Positions 7,682 through 18,500 of a DNA stretch of 51,193 nucleotides are shown here, piece by piece. Source of the stretch: a virus; IMG/VR virus record IMGVR_UViG_3300020196_000058, positions 1-51,193 of that record; one strand, given 5' to 3'. A program made the position numbers and the translations under genes. Numbering within the stretch: the first letter of the stretch is position 1; every line of letters begins with the position of its first letter. The notes beneath the pieces were generated by a model. The model did not search any database, had not been told where the DNA came from, and worked only from the letters and a program-made list of their open reading frames with translations.

Positions 7682-8422
7682 ATGAAAACAATCTACGAAT
7701 TTTTTATTGATAAAGAAGTAATAGTACAAGAAAAAGAAGAAAAAGTAAATGAAGCTGGCGAGAAAATTACTATTACTAAAGATGTAAAAAAGCCAGTCCC
7801 ACAAAAATATTTTATTAAAAAGCCTACTCGCGCTTTGTTTGATGATGCAGAATTGTTTTACGGCGTTAAGCTTTCAGAAGGAGTTAAAGCTGGTCTTCTT
7901 ACCCGTACATTATTGAATAAAAGATATGTTGATGATGGCGGAGTTTTATCAGACAGAACTAAAACCGCAGAGAATGCAGCTTACAAAGATTTATTTGAAT
8001 TCCAAGACAAGTTAGAAAGATTAAATTCATCAAAGGAAGATGAAAGAGCCGCAGATTTTGAAAATCAAAAGAAAGATTTAACTGATAAAATTGAAATTCT
8101 AAAAAATTCTCTTACTGAACTAGAAGTTCAAAAAGAATCTTTGTTTGATAATACCGCTGAAACTAGAGCAAGAAATAAGGTTATTACTTGGTGGATATTG
8201 CAATTATCTTATTTAGAAAAAAATGGAGATCCTGCCCCATTTTTTGGAGATGGCTCTTATGATCAAAAGATGGACAAATATGATTCTATTTTTGAATCTG
8301 AAGATGAGCATCTTTTAAAAGTAGCGAATGCTTTTATTTATTTTATTAGTTTTTGGTATGTAGGTAGAGCTTCTTCTAAAGAAGATTTTGATAAGTTAAA
8401 ACTTGACCAAAATTTGGCATAA
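7682..8422 (+). CDS. Putative tail assembly chaperone
   Basis: 246 residues. A beta-rich start is followed by KKPTRALFDDAELFYGVKL and GVKAGLLTRTLLNKRY, a pattern I associate with phage proteins encoded just before tape measure genes, then a coiled-coil at about residues 105-160 and a helical C-terminal part (NKVITWWILQLSYLEK). Chaperones of this class coat the tape measure protein during tail assembly. In lambda the equivalents (G and GT) are joined by a ribosomal frameshift; here I see no frameshift to the next gene, but the preceding 73-residue ORF is in frame with this one. A terminator-like hairpin follows the stop by 19 bp. Confidence 0.45.
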   Translation: MKTIYEFFIDKEVIVQEKEEKVNEAGEKITITKDVKKPVPQKYFIKKPTRALFDDAELFYGVKLSEGVKAGLLTRTLLNKRYVDDGGVLSDRTKTAENAAYKDLFEFQDKLERLNSSKEDERAADFENQKKDLTDKIEILKNSLTELEVQKESLFDNTAETRARNKVITWWILQLSYLEKNGDPAPFFGDGSYDQKMDKYDSIFESEDEHLLKVANAFIYFISFWYVGRASSKEDFDKLKLDQNLA

Positions 8423-8441
8423 AATTCATCGTTTAAATTCT

Positions 8442-8467
8442 AACCCCTGCGAAAGCGGGGGTTTTTT
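8442..8467 (+). terminator. Intrinsic terminator or attenuator between chaperone candidates
   Basis: A 9-bp stem with one G-T wobble (AACCCCTGC / GCGGGGGTT), GAAA tetraloop, and a run of six T's. It ends only 5 bp before the ATG at 8473, which has no other clear ribosome-binding site apart from the G-rich 3' arm. It probably lowers transcription into the next gene and the tape measure gene, and may also mask or supply the ribosome-binding region. Confidence 0.8.
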
Positions 8468-8472
8468 AGTAT

Positions 8473-9489
8473 ATGGACATTGATTCTTTTAATAAAAATT
8501 TAAAAACAAGTTATTGGGAAATCGTACAAGGGTCTTCTGGTTTTGAATTCAATAAGCAAATGTATTACATGAAGCATTTGTCCGCTCAAGACGCAGGAAT
8601 AATAGAAGCAAAAGAGAATTTTTACTTTAATAAAGCAAAATCACAAGGAATTCCAACTAATCAAGAGAAAATAGAAGAACTAATAAAAGAAAATTTATAC
8701 GATCCAAAAAATGACAAAAGAATTTTAGATCTTAAATTAAGTTTAGCCACTATGAAAAAAACACGCAGCAAATTATATTTGACTCGTGATTTAAATAATA
8801 TAGACAAGCAAATAAAAGAAACTTCACAAGAATTAAATAAACTATTAGAGACAAAAGAATCATTATTAGAAACTACATGCGAAAGATATACAGCGAAAAG
8901 AATGAATGAATTTTATATTTATTATTCTGTTTATTCTGATATTAATTGCAAAAATCATAGTTTTATTTTAAAAGATTTCGAAGAATTAGATCAATTTGAA
9001 TTAAATAGCCTTGTTGATGGATACGCTGATACTTCATTAAAATTCAATAGTACTAATTTAAAAAGAATTGCTGTTAGTAATTTTTTCTTAAATTATTTTT
9101 ATTTATCAGATGATAATCCGTATTTCTTTTTTGGCAAGCCAGTTTCTGATCTTACATTTTATCAAATTGAATTATTTGGTTACGCTCGATACTTTAAAGA
9201 TTTAATGAGTAAAAGTACTGTTAAGCATCCTGATGAGTATAATGAAGATCTTGACAAACTTATTGATTGGTATGAATCAGGAAACAATCTTGAAAAAATA
9301 CAAGAAGAGAACAATCAAAAAGCAGGAAAAGAAACCGCTGTTCAAGCAGTTTCCGTCATGGGAGCTAGCAAAGAAGACCTTAAGAAATTAAAGAAAGAAA
9401 ATACTGGAGCTATATCATTAGAAGAAGCAGCAAAGAAGAAGGGTGGATCCTTAAATTTCGAAGATTTAATTAAATTACACGGCGTTTAA
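8473..9489 (+). CDS. Putative tail assembly protein upstream of the tape measure gene
   Basis: 338 residues, mostly helical, with a coiled-coil at about residues 85-135 (LTRDLNNIDKQIKETSQ to LLETKESLL) and a Lys/Glu-rich C-terminus (ASKEDLKKLKKEN, then SLEEAAKKKGG). No enzymatic motif seen and no family firmly recognised. Its place between the chaperone candidate and the tape measure gene suggests a second chaperone. It starts 5 bp after a terminator-like hairpin and its frame is closed by a TAG just upstream, so it is not made by frameshifting from the previous gene. Confidence 0.45.
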   Translation: MDIDSFNKNLKTSYWEIVQGSSGFEFNKQMYYMKHLSAQDAGIIEAKENFYFNKAKSQGIPTNQEKIEELIKENLYDPKNDKRILDLKLSLATMKKTRSKLYLTRDLNNIDKQIKETSQELNKLLETKESLLETTCERYTAKRMNEFYIYYSVYSDINCKNHSFILKDFEELDQFELNSLVDGYADTSLKFNSTNLKRIAVSNFFLNYFYLSDDNPYFFFGKPVSDLTFYQIELFGYARYFKDLMSKSTVKHPDEYNEDLDKLIDWYESGNNLEKIQEENNQKAGKETAVQAVSVMGASKEDLKKLKKENTGAISLEEAAKKKGGSLNFEDLIKLHGV

Positions 9490-9496
9490 GTGTAAT
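9490..9496 (+). promoter_or_regulatory. GTGTAAT box upstream of the tape measure gene
   Basis: An exact copy overlapping the end of the previous stop codon region, 21 bp before the ATG at 9518. It is followed by an AAGGAA ribosome-binding site. Confidence 0.4.
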
Positions 9497-9517
9497 TATT
9501 TTTAGGTTTAAGGAAAT

Positions 9518-12500
9518 ATGGCTACTTCATCAGGTTCAATAACTATTAGCGCGACGATTGATACTTCCGCTGCGGAAAGAGATGTTTTAGCAGCGTTACG
9601 TCGCATAGAAAGAAAAAGTACTCTTAATTTAAATACCAAGAACTTTTCTCAACCTTTAGGCAGAATCACTGGGCAAGCAGATGAGTTTCAAAAGTCACTT
9701 GAAGCTTCAAATGCTCGTGTTGTAGCATTCGGCGCTTCAGCGGGTATTATTTATAATGTTGAAAAAGCTTTTTCTGCTTTAATTTCCAGCACTATAGAAG
9801 TAGAAAAATCTCTTACTGACATTAATGTAGTATTAAATTCTTCTACTAAAACTTTAACTCAATTTGGTGATCAATTATTTAATGTCGCAAAACAAACTGG
9901 TTCTTCTTTTAATCAAGTAACTGAAGCTGCAATTGAGTTTTCCCGTCAAGGTTTATCGTTAGAAGATACTTTAAAAAGGACTAGAGACGCTCTTATTTTA
10001 ACTCGTCTTGCCGGTTTAGATGTCGTTTCTAGTACTGAAGCATTAACTTCAGCAGTTAACTCTTTTACAAAAGAAGCGCTAACAACAACTGATGTCGTTA
10101 ATAAATTAGCAGCAGTTGACGCAAAGTTCGCTGTTAGTTCAAGAGATCTTTCTGAAGCGGTCAAACGTGTAGGTTCTTCTGCGAGTGAAGCAGGAGTAAG
10201 TTTTGATGAGTTATTAGGTATTGTAACTTCAGTTCAGCAAACTACTGCTCGTGGTGGTGCTGTCATTGGTAACGCATTAAAAACAATATTTACAAGAATT
10301 CAAAGACCAGAAGTTATAAATGATTTAAGAGATTTCGGAGTTGCCGTAAAAGATATTGAAGGAAATACTTTACCGATAGTTCAAGTATTAGAAAACTTAG
10401 CAAAATCTTTTGAGGATTTAAATCCAGTTATTAGAGCTCAAGTCGGAGAATTGGTTGGCGGTGTATTCCAAATTAACATTTTAAAAGCTGCATTATCTGA
10501 TTTATCTAAAGAGAATTCTATTTTTCAAGCAGCGACTTCTGCATCTAATAAAGCAATTGATGATGCAATTATTAAAAATAACGCTCTAAATAAAAGCATC
10601 ACAGCTTTAGTTAATGAAGCTAGTGTTAATTTAGTTCAATTTGGCAAAAATATTGGTAATGTAAGCGTCGGTCCCGGAATTAAAAATTTAGTAGGTATTT
10701 TAAATGATTCTCTTAATCAAATTAATGAAAAGAGCGGGGAAAGTGTTGGAGCTAAAATTGGATCAGGATTATTAAAAGGAATTACTAGTTTTATAACTGG
10801 TCCCGGTTTAATTTTGGGTAGCGTTGTTTTAGGTAAATTATTCGGACGTTTTGCCGGATTTACTGCTGACGCTACTAAAAATCTCCTTGGTTTAAATAGC
10901 GTATCTCAACAAAGAGGAAAACTTGAAGAATCAATTAAAGGAATTCTGCAATCAAATCCTGCTATAATAGGTCAATTAATTACTGGCGAAAAAACTCGTC
11001 TTCAAATCGAAAAAGAAATAAGAGATGTTTTAATTCAACAGTCTAGTTTAGCGGAGAGTATAAAAAATACATCAGAAAGTTTTAGTAAGTCTTTTATTGC
11101 TTCCGGAATGGGTGTAAATGCATCAAATCTTGTAGTTTCTAATAGATTGGCCCCCACTAGGAGGACTTCAAAAGGCTTTTTGCCTAATTTTTCTGATTCG
11201 ATGGCTTCACAAATGACTTCTGAAGTTTCAGAAGCTACAAAGTTAGGAGCTAAAAAGGGAGTTAGAGCTAGACTAAGCGAAGGAACTATTGGCGGCAAAA
11301 AATTTATTTTAAATACAGACGAAAAAGAATTTGTGGGAGTTGGTCGCAATGGAGATTCAATGGTGATTCCAAAGTATGGCGGCGGAATGGAAAAAGCTAT
11401 TGGAATGATGAAGTCTGGTAAAATGGGATCTATTCTTGGTGGTAGCAATTCAGGAATGTCATTTGATGGGTTTATTCCTAATTTTGCTCAAGATGATGAA
11501 GAGTCTGGGGGCTTTGGACCTAAACAATTTAGAGACTACATGAGGAAAATAGGAAAAGCTTATCGTGTCGATAAAATTATAAATAAACAAGGAAAAAAAG
11601 TTGCTGGCCCTCTTACTTGGAATTTATCAGATAAAAATTATTTTACAAATCTTAAACCACAGGAATTAGAGGAATTTCAAACAGATTTACAAGGTTTTCA
11701 AAAAGAATACAATACTAGTTATCTTCCAACTGGTTATGCAAACTATTTAAGAGCTATTACAACACAAATAAATAGAGAAGAAAGAAAGGGTAACCGATCT
11801 AAATCTTCTATTCCCGTACCAGAAAAATTATTAGATGAACCTACAATTAATGCTGCTGTTCTAGTAGCGACGATGGAAACTTTTAAAAATTTTATTCAAT
11901 CTAATTATCCGGCTGAATCACAACAAAAACAAGCCATTTCAAAGAAACTAAGAATAATAAATGATCAGTTAAACACTGCTACAAAATTACAAAAAGAAGG
12001 CAAGCCTGTACCTGTTCAATTATCACAAAGACTAGAGCGATTAAAAAAGTTTGAAAAGTTATATCAAAAACAGGAAGGCATTGTTTCTCAAGTTCCAGCA
12101 AAAGCTTTCGGAGCAAAATATGAAGATTTCGCTTTAAAATATTTAAAAAATTCTGCATATCCAGATATAAAATCTGCTAAAGAAATTGGATTGTTTGGAA
12201 CTGGTGGAGAAGAAACTACAGATGTCGACGCTGTAGATACAGTAAAAAGAGCATTTTTTGAATTTAAAGCTGGTGGAATTGAAATAGATAAAACTAATAA
12301 AAAATTTAAAAACGTCAGAAGTAGACCAGAGAATTGGCCGCTTCTTTTGGGTGTTAAATTTAGTGATGTTTTTGATCAAATAAAAGGTCCATGGCAAGAT
12401 ATTTTAGTATCTAATAATTTAAGAGATCCTATATATAAATTTAAAGGCAATAAACTTTTGCGTTTGCCTTCTGAAGGAGGCACTCAAGACAAAAGACTTT

Positions 12501-15500
12501 ACGCAAATGTTCCAAGTCAAAGAAGAGCAGATCAAAGAGCTGCCGCCATAAGTCCATTCAGTGGAAGTCTTACTGAATTTATTGATGAAGAGTATTCCAG
12601 AATCATGATGGAAAAACCTAAAGCATATTCAAAAGGTTTTATCCCTAATTTTGCGGCTACTAAATTTGATAAATTTAAACTAAATGATCGCTTAGTAATG
12701 GCTTATGGAAAGAAAAATGATCCTGAATCCATAGCAAAATATTTAGTTAACATTGGAAGAATAGATCCTATTTTAGATAAAGCTACTAAAAATCCAATTT
12801 TAGATTCTAAAGGTTCACCAGTAGTAAAATTTTCAGGATTTACAACTAAGTATGGCGCTGATGGATATCAAAACTTAATAAGACATTTTAGAAGTGATGG
12901 AGTTTTAGATTACAGAATTGTTCCATCAAATGATGAAAAGAGCATTACTTCTTATTTGAGACAAATTAGATTATCTGATTTTTCTAAAGGGTATATTCCT
13001 AATTTTGCAGATAACAATTTAAAAGATTTATTAACTGAAGCAAAATTAAAATCTTTTTCTTCGCCAGAAGATTTATATTTATGGTTGACACGTTTAAGTC
13101 AAGAAAAAGGTTTACGAATTAAAAGAGGATCATCTAGAATTGGAATTGCTCTTGATGATAAAATGTTTTTAAAAATTGCAGCTAACAAAGCTGGAATTGC
13201 TCAAAATTTTGTTGAAAATAGAATTTTAAATGATCGATCTGCTAGAGAAAGATATTCTGATATTTTACCAGAAATTTTTGCTTCAGATAATAGAAAAAAT
13301 CTTTGGAGTATCACAGAAAGATTAAACGATGTCCAAGAGTTAGATGGTTTCAAAAGACCAAGACCATCTGAACAATTACTTGGCAAACCCGCTAGCCATT
13401 TCATGCTTTTTTCGCCTTATTCAGATCTTGAAAACCAAATATTAAAATTTGGAGAGGAATACGATATTGACGTGTCTGATTTTTTTGGAGGTAGAAATAT
13501 TGGTTTTACTAGAACAAGTAGTCCAAAACTTAAATTAATGGATTTAGGTTTCACCGAAAGAATCGCTAAAGCTTTTTATCGACAAGGAAGAATTCCAGAA
13601 CTCGGACGCTTTGATAAAGGTTTTATTCCTAATTTTAGTTCTTCTGATGCTTTACAACAGTATTTAAATAATTTTGATTCTCAAACTGTTTCTGAATTTT
13701 CAAACACTAATATCCGTGGGGGTCGCGGTATGAGTGTATTGTCAGCCAGAGTAAAATTTGTTAAAGATCTATTAAACATTAATCCAGATCTTAAAGCAAA
13801 AGAATTAGTTCAAATTTTAAACGAAAGAAGAACTAAAGGAGTTAATGTCAATTTTACAGAAAAATCTATACCATTTGGGCCAGAAGAAGCAAGAAGATTA
13901 ATCGCTAAAGTTCGAAACAGTAGAACTAAATCAATTGATTATTTAGGTAGACCATCTGTTTCTGGAATTTCTCCAGAAGATTTTAGTAGTGGCTTTATTC
14001 CTAATTTTGCTTTTTCCGACTTAGGAACTGGAGCTGTAATACAAAATGATAATAATTATGGAGGACCCTCTGGACGAGCAAGATATTTAACTTTTTCAAA
14101 ACTTAAAAAAGAAGGAATATTTAAAAAATATATTAATTATTTCAAAACCTACGAGTCAGTTGACAAATATATTAACAGGGATGCGCCGAAATATTTTAGA
14201 AATTTTTTTATGCCTAATGGCTCAGTTCCAAAAGATAAAGAACTAGAAGTTTTTGGTAGAAAATTAACAAATGACGAGTCTGATTTTTTTAATGATTTTT
14301 TTTCAAATGGTGATTTTATAGGAACTAGTAGATATCTCAAAGCATTTTTTCCCAAAAATGATCGTTTTTATAAAGATCCATTGGAAAAATCTATTTCTGA
14401 TAGACTTCCGCGTACTCAAGATTATTTTATTAATGAAGATATACAAGACAGATTTAAGAAAACTTTGATTTTTCCTGATGTAAGAAAATCTTACTTAGCT
14501 TTCTTAAAAGAACGTTCTATTCGTCGAGGAATTTTTGTAGATAGTGATCCAGCAATTTTTTTTGAATTTGCTTTGCAAAATGATAAATTGAAAGATGTAG
14601 CTCAAAAAATTAGATCAATGGCACCGCCAATTACTTCTAAAGATTTACAAAAACAAGCCGAGTTCTTTGATAGTCCAGAAAAAGTAGATAAAGATTTGCT
14701 TACTCAGCTTGCGGAATTTGATAGAGATGAAAAATTTTCTTTTTCTGTATTTGGAAGTGTTAAAAAAGCCCCTTTTAATAAAAAGTCTACCGATAATATA
14801 CTTTTTCAATCTTTATATGAAAATTTTAAAGATATAGATGCAGGAGAAGTATTTAATATTCCTAGTTATATTCTACATTCAGGAATACGAGGTTTAGATA
14901 GAGCTATTTATCTAGAATCTAGAAGCCCGCTTGAAGCTTTTAAAGAAGTGACGAATAAGAAAGTGTTAAATTCTAATAAAGAAGTTGTTGATTATTTAAA
15001 ATGGCGAATTTCTAGACCTTCTCCAAGCGAACCAATTGATTTATCTCCTGAAATAACAAAATTTCTTTTTAAAAACGACTATGGTTTATTAAAAAAATCA
15101 CGTTTTGTAAAATATGATTTGGAAAATAGAAAAATAATTGATTTTTTAGTTAAAAATAAAAATTCCATACAGTTTGAAAAAACATTTGCTGAATATGGAG
15201 CAGCAGGACAACAAAGACAATACACATATATAGATTTAATAAATAATTTAACAGAAGCTGATTTACCAAATGGAGATAAAACTTCTCTCCCAAAAGCTTT
15301 TGAAAGTGTTAAAACTAGATTATCAGAACAAGCTAGACAACAAATCGAGAAAAAAATCGCTGTTTCTAATAGGACTTTTCCAATAATACCTCACTTAAGT
15401 AAAGAAACGGATAGAGTAAAAATATTAAAAAATGAAAAATCTTTATATGAAGAAGGAAATAGAATGGATCATTGCGTTGCTGGCTATGGAGACGCATGTT

Positions 15501-18500
15501 CTAATATTGATACGAAAACAGGATTACCTAAAAGCTTAATCGTTTCAACTGGAACGGCAACTGCAGAATTAAATCCTCAAAGAAAAAGAATAATACCAAA
15601 TTCTGATTTTAACACTAGGCAAAATCGCGCTGAAATAAGAAATTTTATTAAAAGCCTCAAGTATCACGCTACTTCTTTAGGCAAATCCAGCACCACCACC
15701 GCAATGGCGGAGTTGATGGCTGAAAGGAGCATGATAGCGGAGGAGGTAAGATTAAATACAGTTAAATCTTATTTGCAATTGAGAAAAGCAAGAAAAGGCC
15801 CACCTTTATATTCAATAGATGCTTATCAAATAAAAGGAATTAGAAATAAAAATCCATCGCAAGAAGATTTAGAGTTGTTTCGCGATTTTGTAAGAAAAAA
15901 TGGGTTGCAGCCAAACTTTGCTTCTGGTTTTGTTCCTAATTTTGCGAAATTTAAAACTTTTTTAGGAAAAGGATTTATTCCAAATTTCAATGCCGTTCGA
16001 GAAGCTATTAATAGAGAAATGGACGCTGGCTTTTCAGCTTCCCAAGTTAAAATCGGACAAAGTAATTCTTTAAAAACTTCATTTAATCCTCAAGGACTTG
16101 GAGTTTATAATACGGTCCAAGAACCCGGCGGTTTAAATCAGGGCATGGCATTTGCGCGTGAAGCCGGAATCAATCCTAAAACAAAAGGAATGAGTTCTGG
16201 ATTTGTACCAAATTTCGCAGAAGGAGGATTTGATAGATTTGATGTTACTTTAATTGCAGCGACTTTAATTGGGTTAAATACTCAAATTCGAAGTGTTATT
16301 GACGCTTTTAAAAACATTAAAGAATCTGTAAAAGCAGTTAACTCTGCTTTAGCAGAAGATGTAAAAGGGATTAGAAAATCAGCTGCAGAAAGAATAAATG
16401 AATTAAATAGTCAACTTAAAGCTGAGAAAACTGTTAGAAATCAAAGTATTGATGCTGCAAAACAAAATATTTCTGATTTAAAAAAGCAAAGAAAAACAGA
16501 GAAGGCTGCTCTTGATGCTTCTACTAAATTACGTGCAGGTCTTGGTCTTGGCCCTGATCCAGCGGAAAATACTAAATATTTAAGTTCATCTCGCGCAATA
16601 GGAAAACAGATAAGGCAACAAGAACAGTTAATAAAAAATGAAAATCTAGCAATACAAACTTCAACTGCGGATTTTGTAACTAAATCTAAAGAAATTGGCG
16701 CAAAATCAAAAATATTAGAATCTGAAAAAATTGCCGAAGCAGCATCGAAAACCACTACAAAAGCGAAAGCTGATACTTTAATTAAAAATGCAGGGTTCGG
16801 GGTTGGTTTGATTGGCGCGGGAGTCGCTAATATAGCTGAACAATTTATCCCTCAACAAAATTTTCAAGCTAGAGCATTAACTTCTGGAGTGGGAGACGTA
16901 TTCTCTTATGCTGGAACAGGAGCGGCTTTTGGTCCAGCAGGAGCAGCTGCTGGAGCGCTTTTGGGAATTGGTATTGCTGCTAAAAAAGTTGTTGATTCTA
17001 ATTTAGAAGAATATATTTATAAAATTGGTAAATCTATAGATTTAATCAGAGATAAAACTAATACTTTTGCTAATGCATCTCAAGGTTATTCATCTTCATT
17101 AGAGCAATTAAAAACAGCATTAAATGATCCTAATGCTAGACCAGATGCTTTAATTAGATTTCAAAATTTAATTCAAGAATCATTAGGACAAATTCCTGAT
17201 GAGTTTAGACAAAAAGTTTTAGCGGCGGGATCTGATTTAACAAAAATAGCAGAAGCTATTTCTGATGTTAATAAAGAATTAGGTAGATCACAGCAAAATT
17301 TAGAATCAGTAAGTAGCGTTTTGCAACTTATATCAAATAATAAAGGTTTCCTTTCTTATTTTGGATCCGCAATACAATTAAGATCTAATGATCAACAATT
17401 ATTAAACAGAAGTTTCACAAGAAATATTAATCAACAAGATTTAACAAAAAGATTTGGCAACCAACAAGATTTTGACAAATTTATTTCTCGATTATCAGGA
17501 GAATTGTTTACTACATATCAGTCAGGAAGAGGCTTGCAGGCTAACGCTCCTCAAGTATTAAATTTAAGAAATTTAAATAAAGTCGAAAGTTTACTTGGTT
17601 CTCAGGGTTTGCTAACTCCAGAGTTGGCATCAGCTTTTAAAAAAGCAGCTGAAAATTTTGATATCAAAGTTATTCGTGGACTTGTTTCATCTCTTCGCGA
17701 ACTCGGCATTACTGCTTTCGCAACCAAAGAAGAAGCCGCTAATTTAACTTCAATTCAAACAGATAATGTAAAAAAGAATAAACAAGCTGCCGAAGCATTA
17801 AGACTTTTAAATCAACAGTATACAAATTTAAATTTTCAACTTTCTCAACAAATTCAAATTGAACAAAATAGATCATCTGCTATTAGAGATATAAATAAGA
17901 TATTTTCTGAAGGAGTTATTAATGTTCAAAGATCAAGAGTTAAAAATTTATTAGAAGTATTTTCACCATTTATCACAGATCAACAACGCAATAATATCCA
18001 AGGTCAATTAGATTTAAATGAAATTACCACTCGTCAAAATTCACAAATTCGAGACGCATTAAATAAAACCTTAGATTCTTTTAATGAAAGTTTAACTTCT
18101 AAAATAAAAGAAATAACAGATCAAGCAATTGGAGTTACTGCTGATTTAAATAGAGAACCAAATCAAATTGTAAAAGATACCAATTTATTTATTAATAATC
18201 TTAGTAAATTAAGTAATTTAGCTAGTCAAGGCTTAGAGGCAGCAAGAGGCGGAGTAAACGTTTCTAACGTACGAGATAAATTAGCTCAAGAAATTCGAAG
18301 TACTGCTACTTTAACTGGAGGTCAACAAGAAGTTCTTATACAACAATTAGAGAAAGAATTTGCTTCTTTTCAAAATGAATTAGCGCGTATTAAAGCTCAA
18401 GGTGAGGTAGATTTGCTTTTACAAAAAAGTCAAGTTGATTTTCAAAGAAAAACTTACGAATTAAATCAACGTTTAAGTTTTGCAGGTGGTGGTCGAGCAC

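Larger units (their letters stand above)
11174..16219 (+). repeat. GFIPNFA protein-motif array in the tape measure gene
   Basis: The heptapeptide G-[FY]-[IVL]-P-N-F-[AS] occurs with its Gly at residues 553, 651, 1040, 1158, 1368, 1492, 2137, 2152 (last residue N) and 2228; a weaker GLQPNFA is at 2129 and a related GLIPKFA at 3782. It is usually preceded by K or S. Spacings are irregular (98, 389, 118, 210, 124, 637, 8, 15 and 76 residues). Codons differ between copies (ATT/ATC, CCT/CCA, TTT/TTC), so the peptide rather than the DNA is conserved. The copies sit at the edges of the embedded domains, as a linker, docking or cleavage element would. Confidence 0.85.

Noticed and set aside
8380-8480. 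Lambda G/GT-like frameshift joining the two chaperone candidates
   Set aside because: The downstream frame is closed by a TAG just before the ATG at 8473, the ORFs do not overlap, and a terminator lies between them.
16441-16755. Minus-strand ORFs inside the tape measure gene (also near 9946, 11035, 12143, 13201, 14149)
   Set aside because: They lie opposite a strongly supported gene, have low-complexity or Leu/Phe/Ser-rich translations and no ribosome-binding sites; they are shadows of the real frame.
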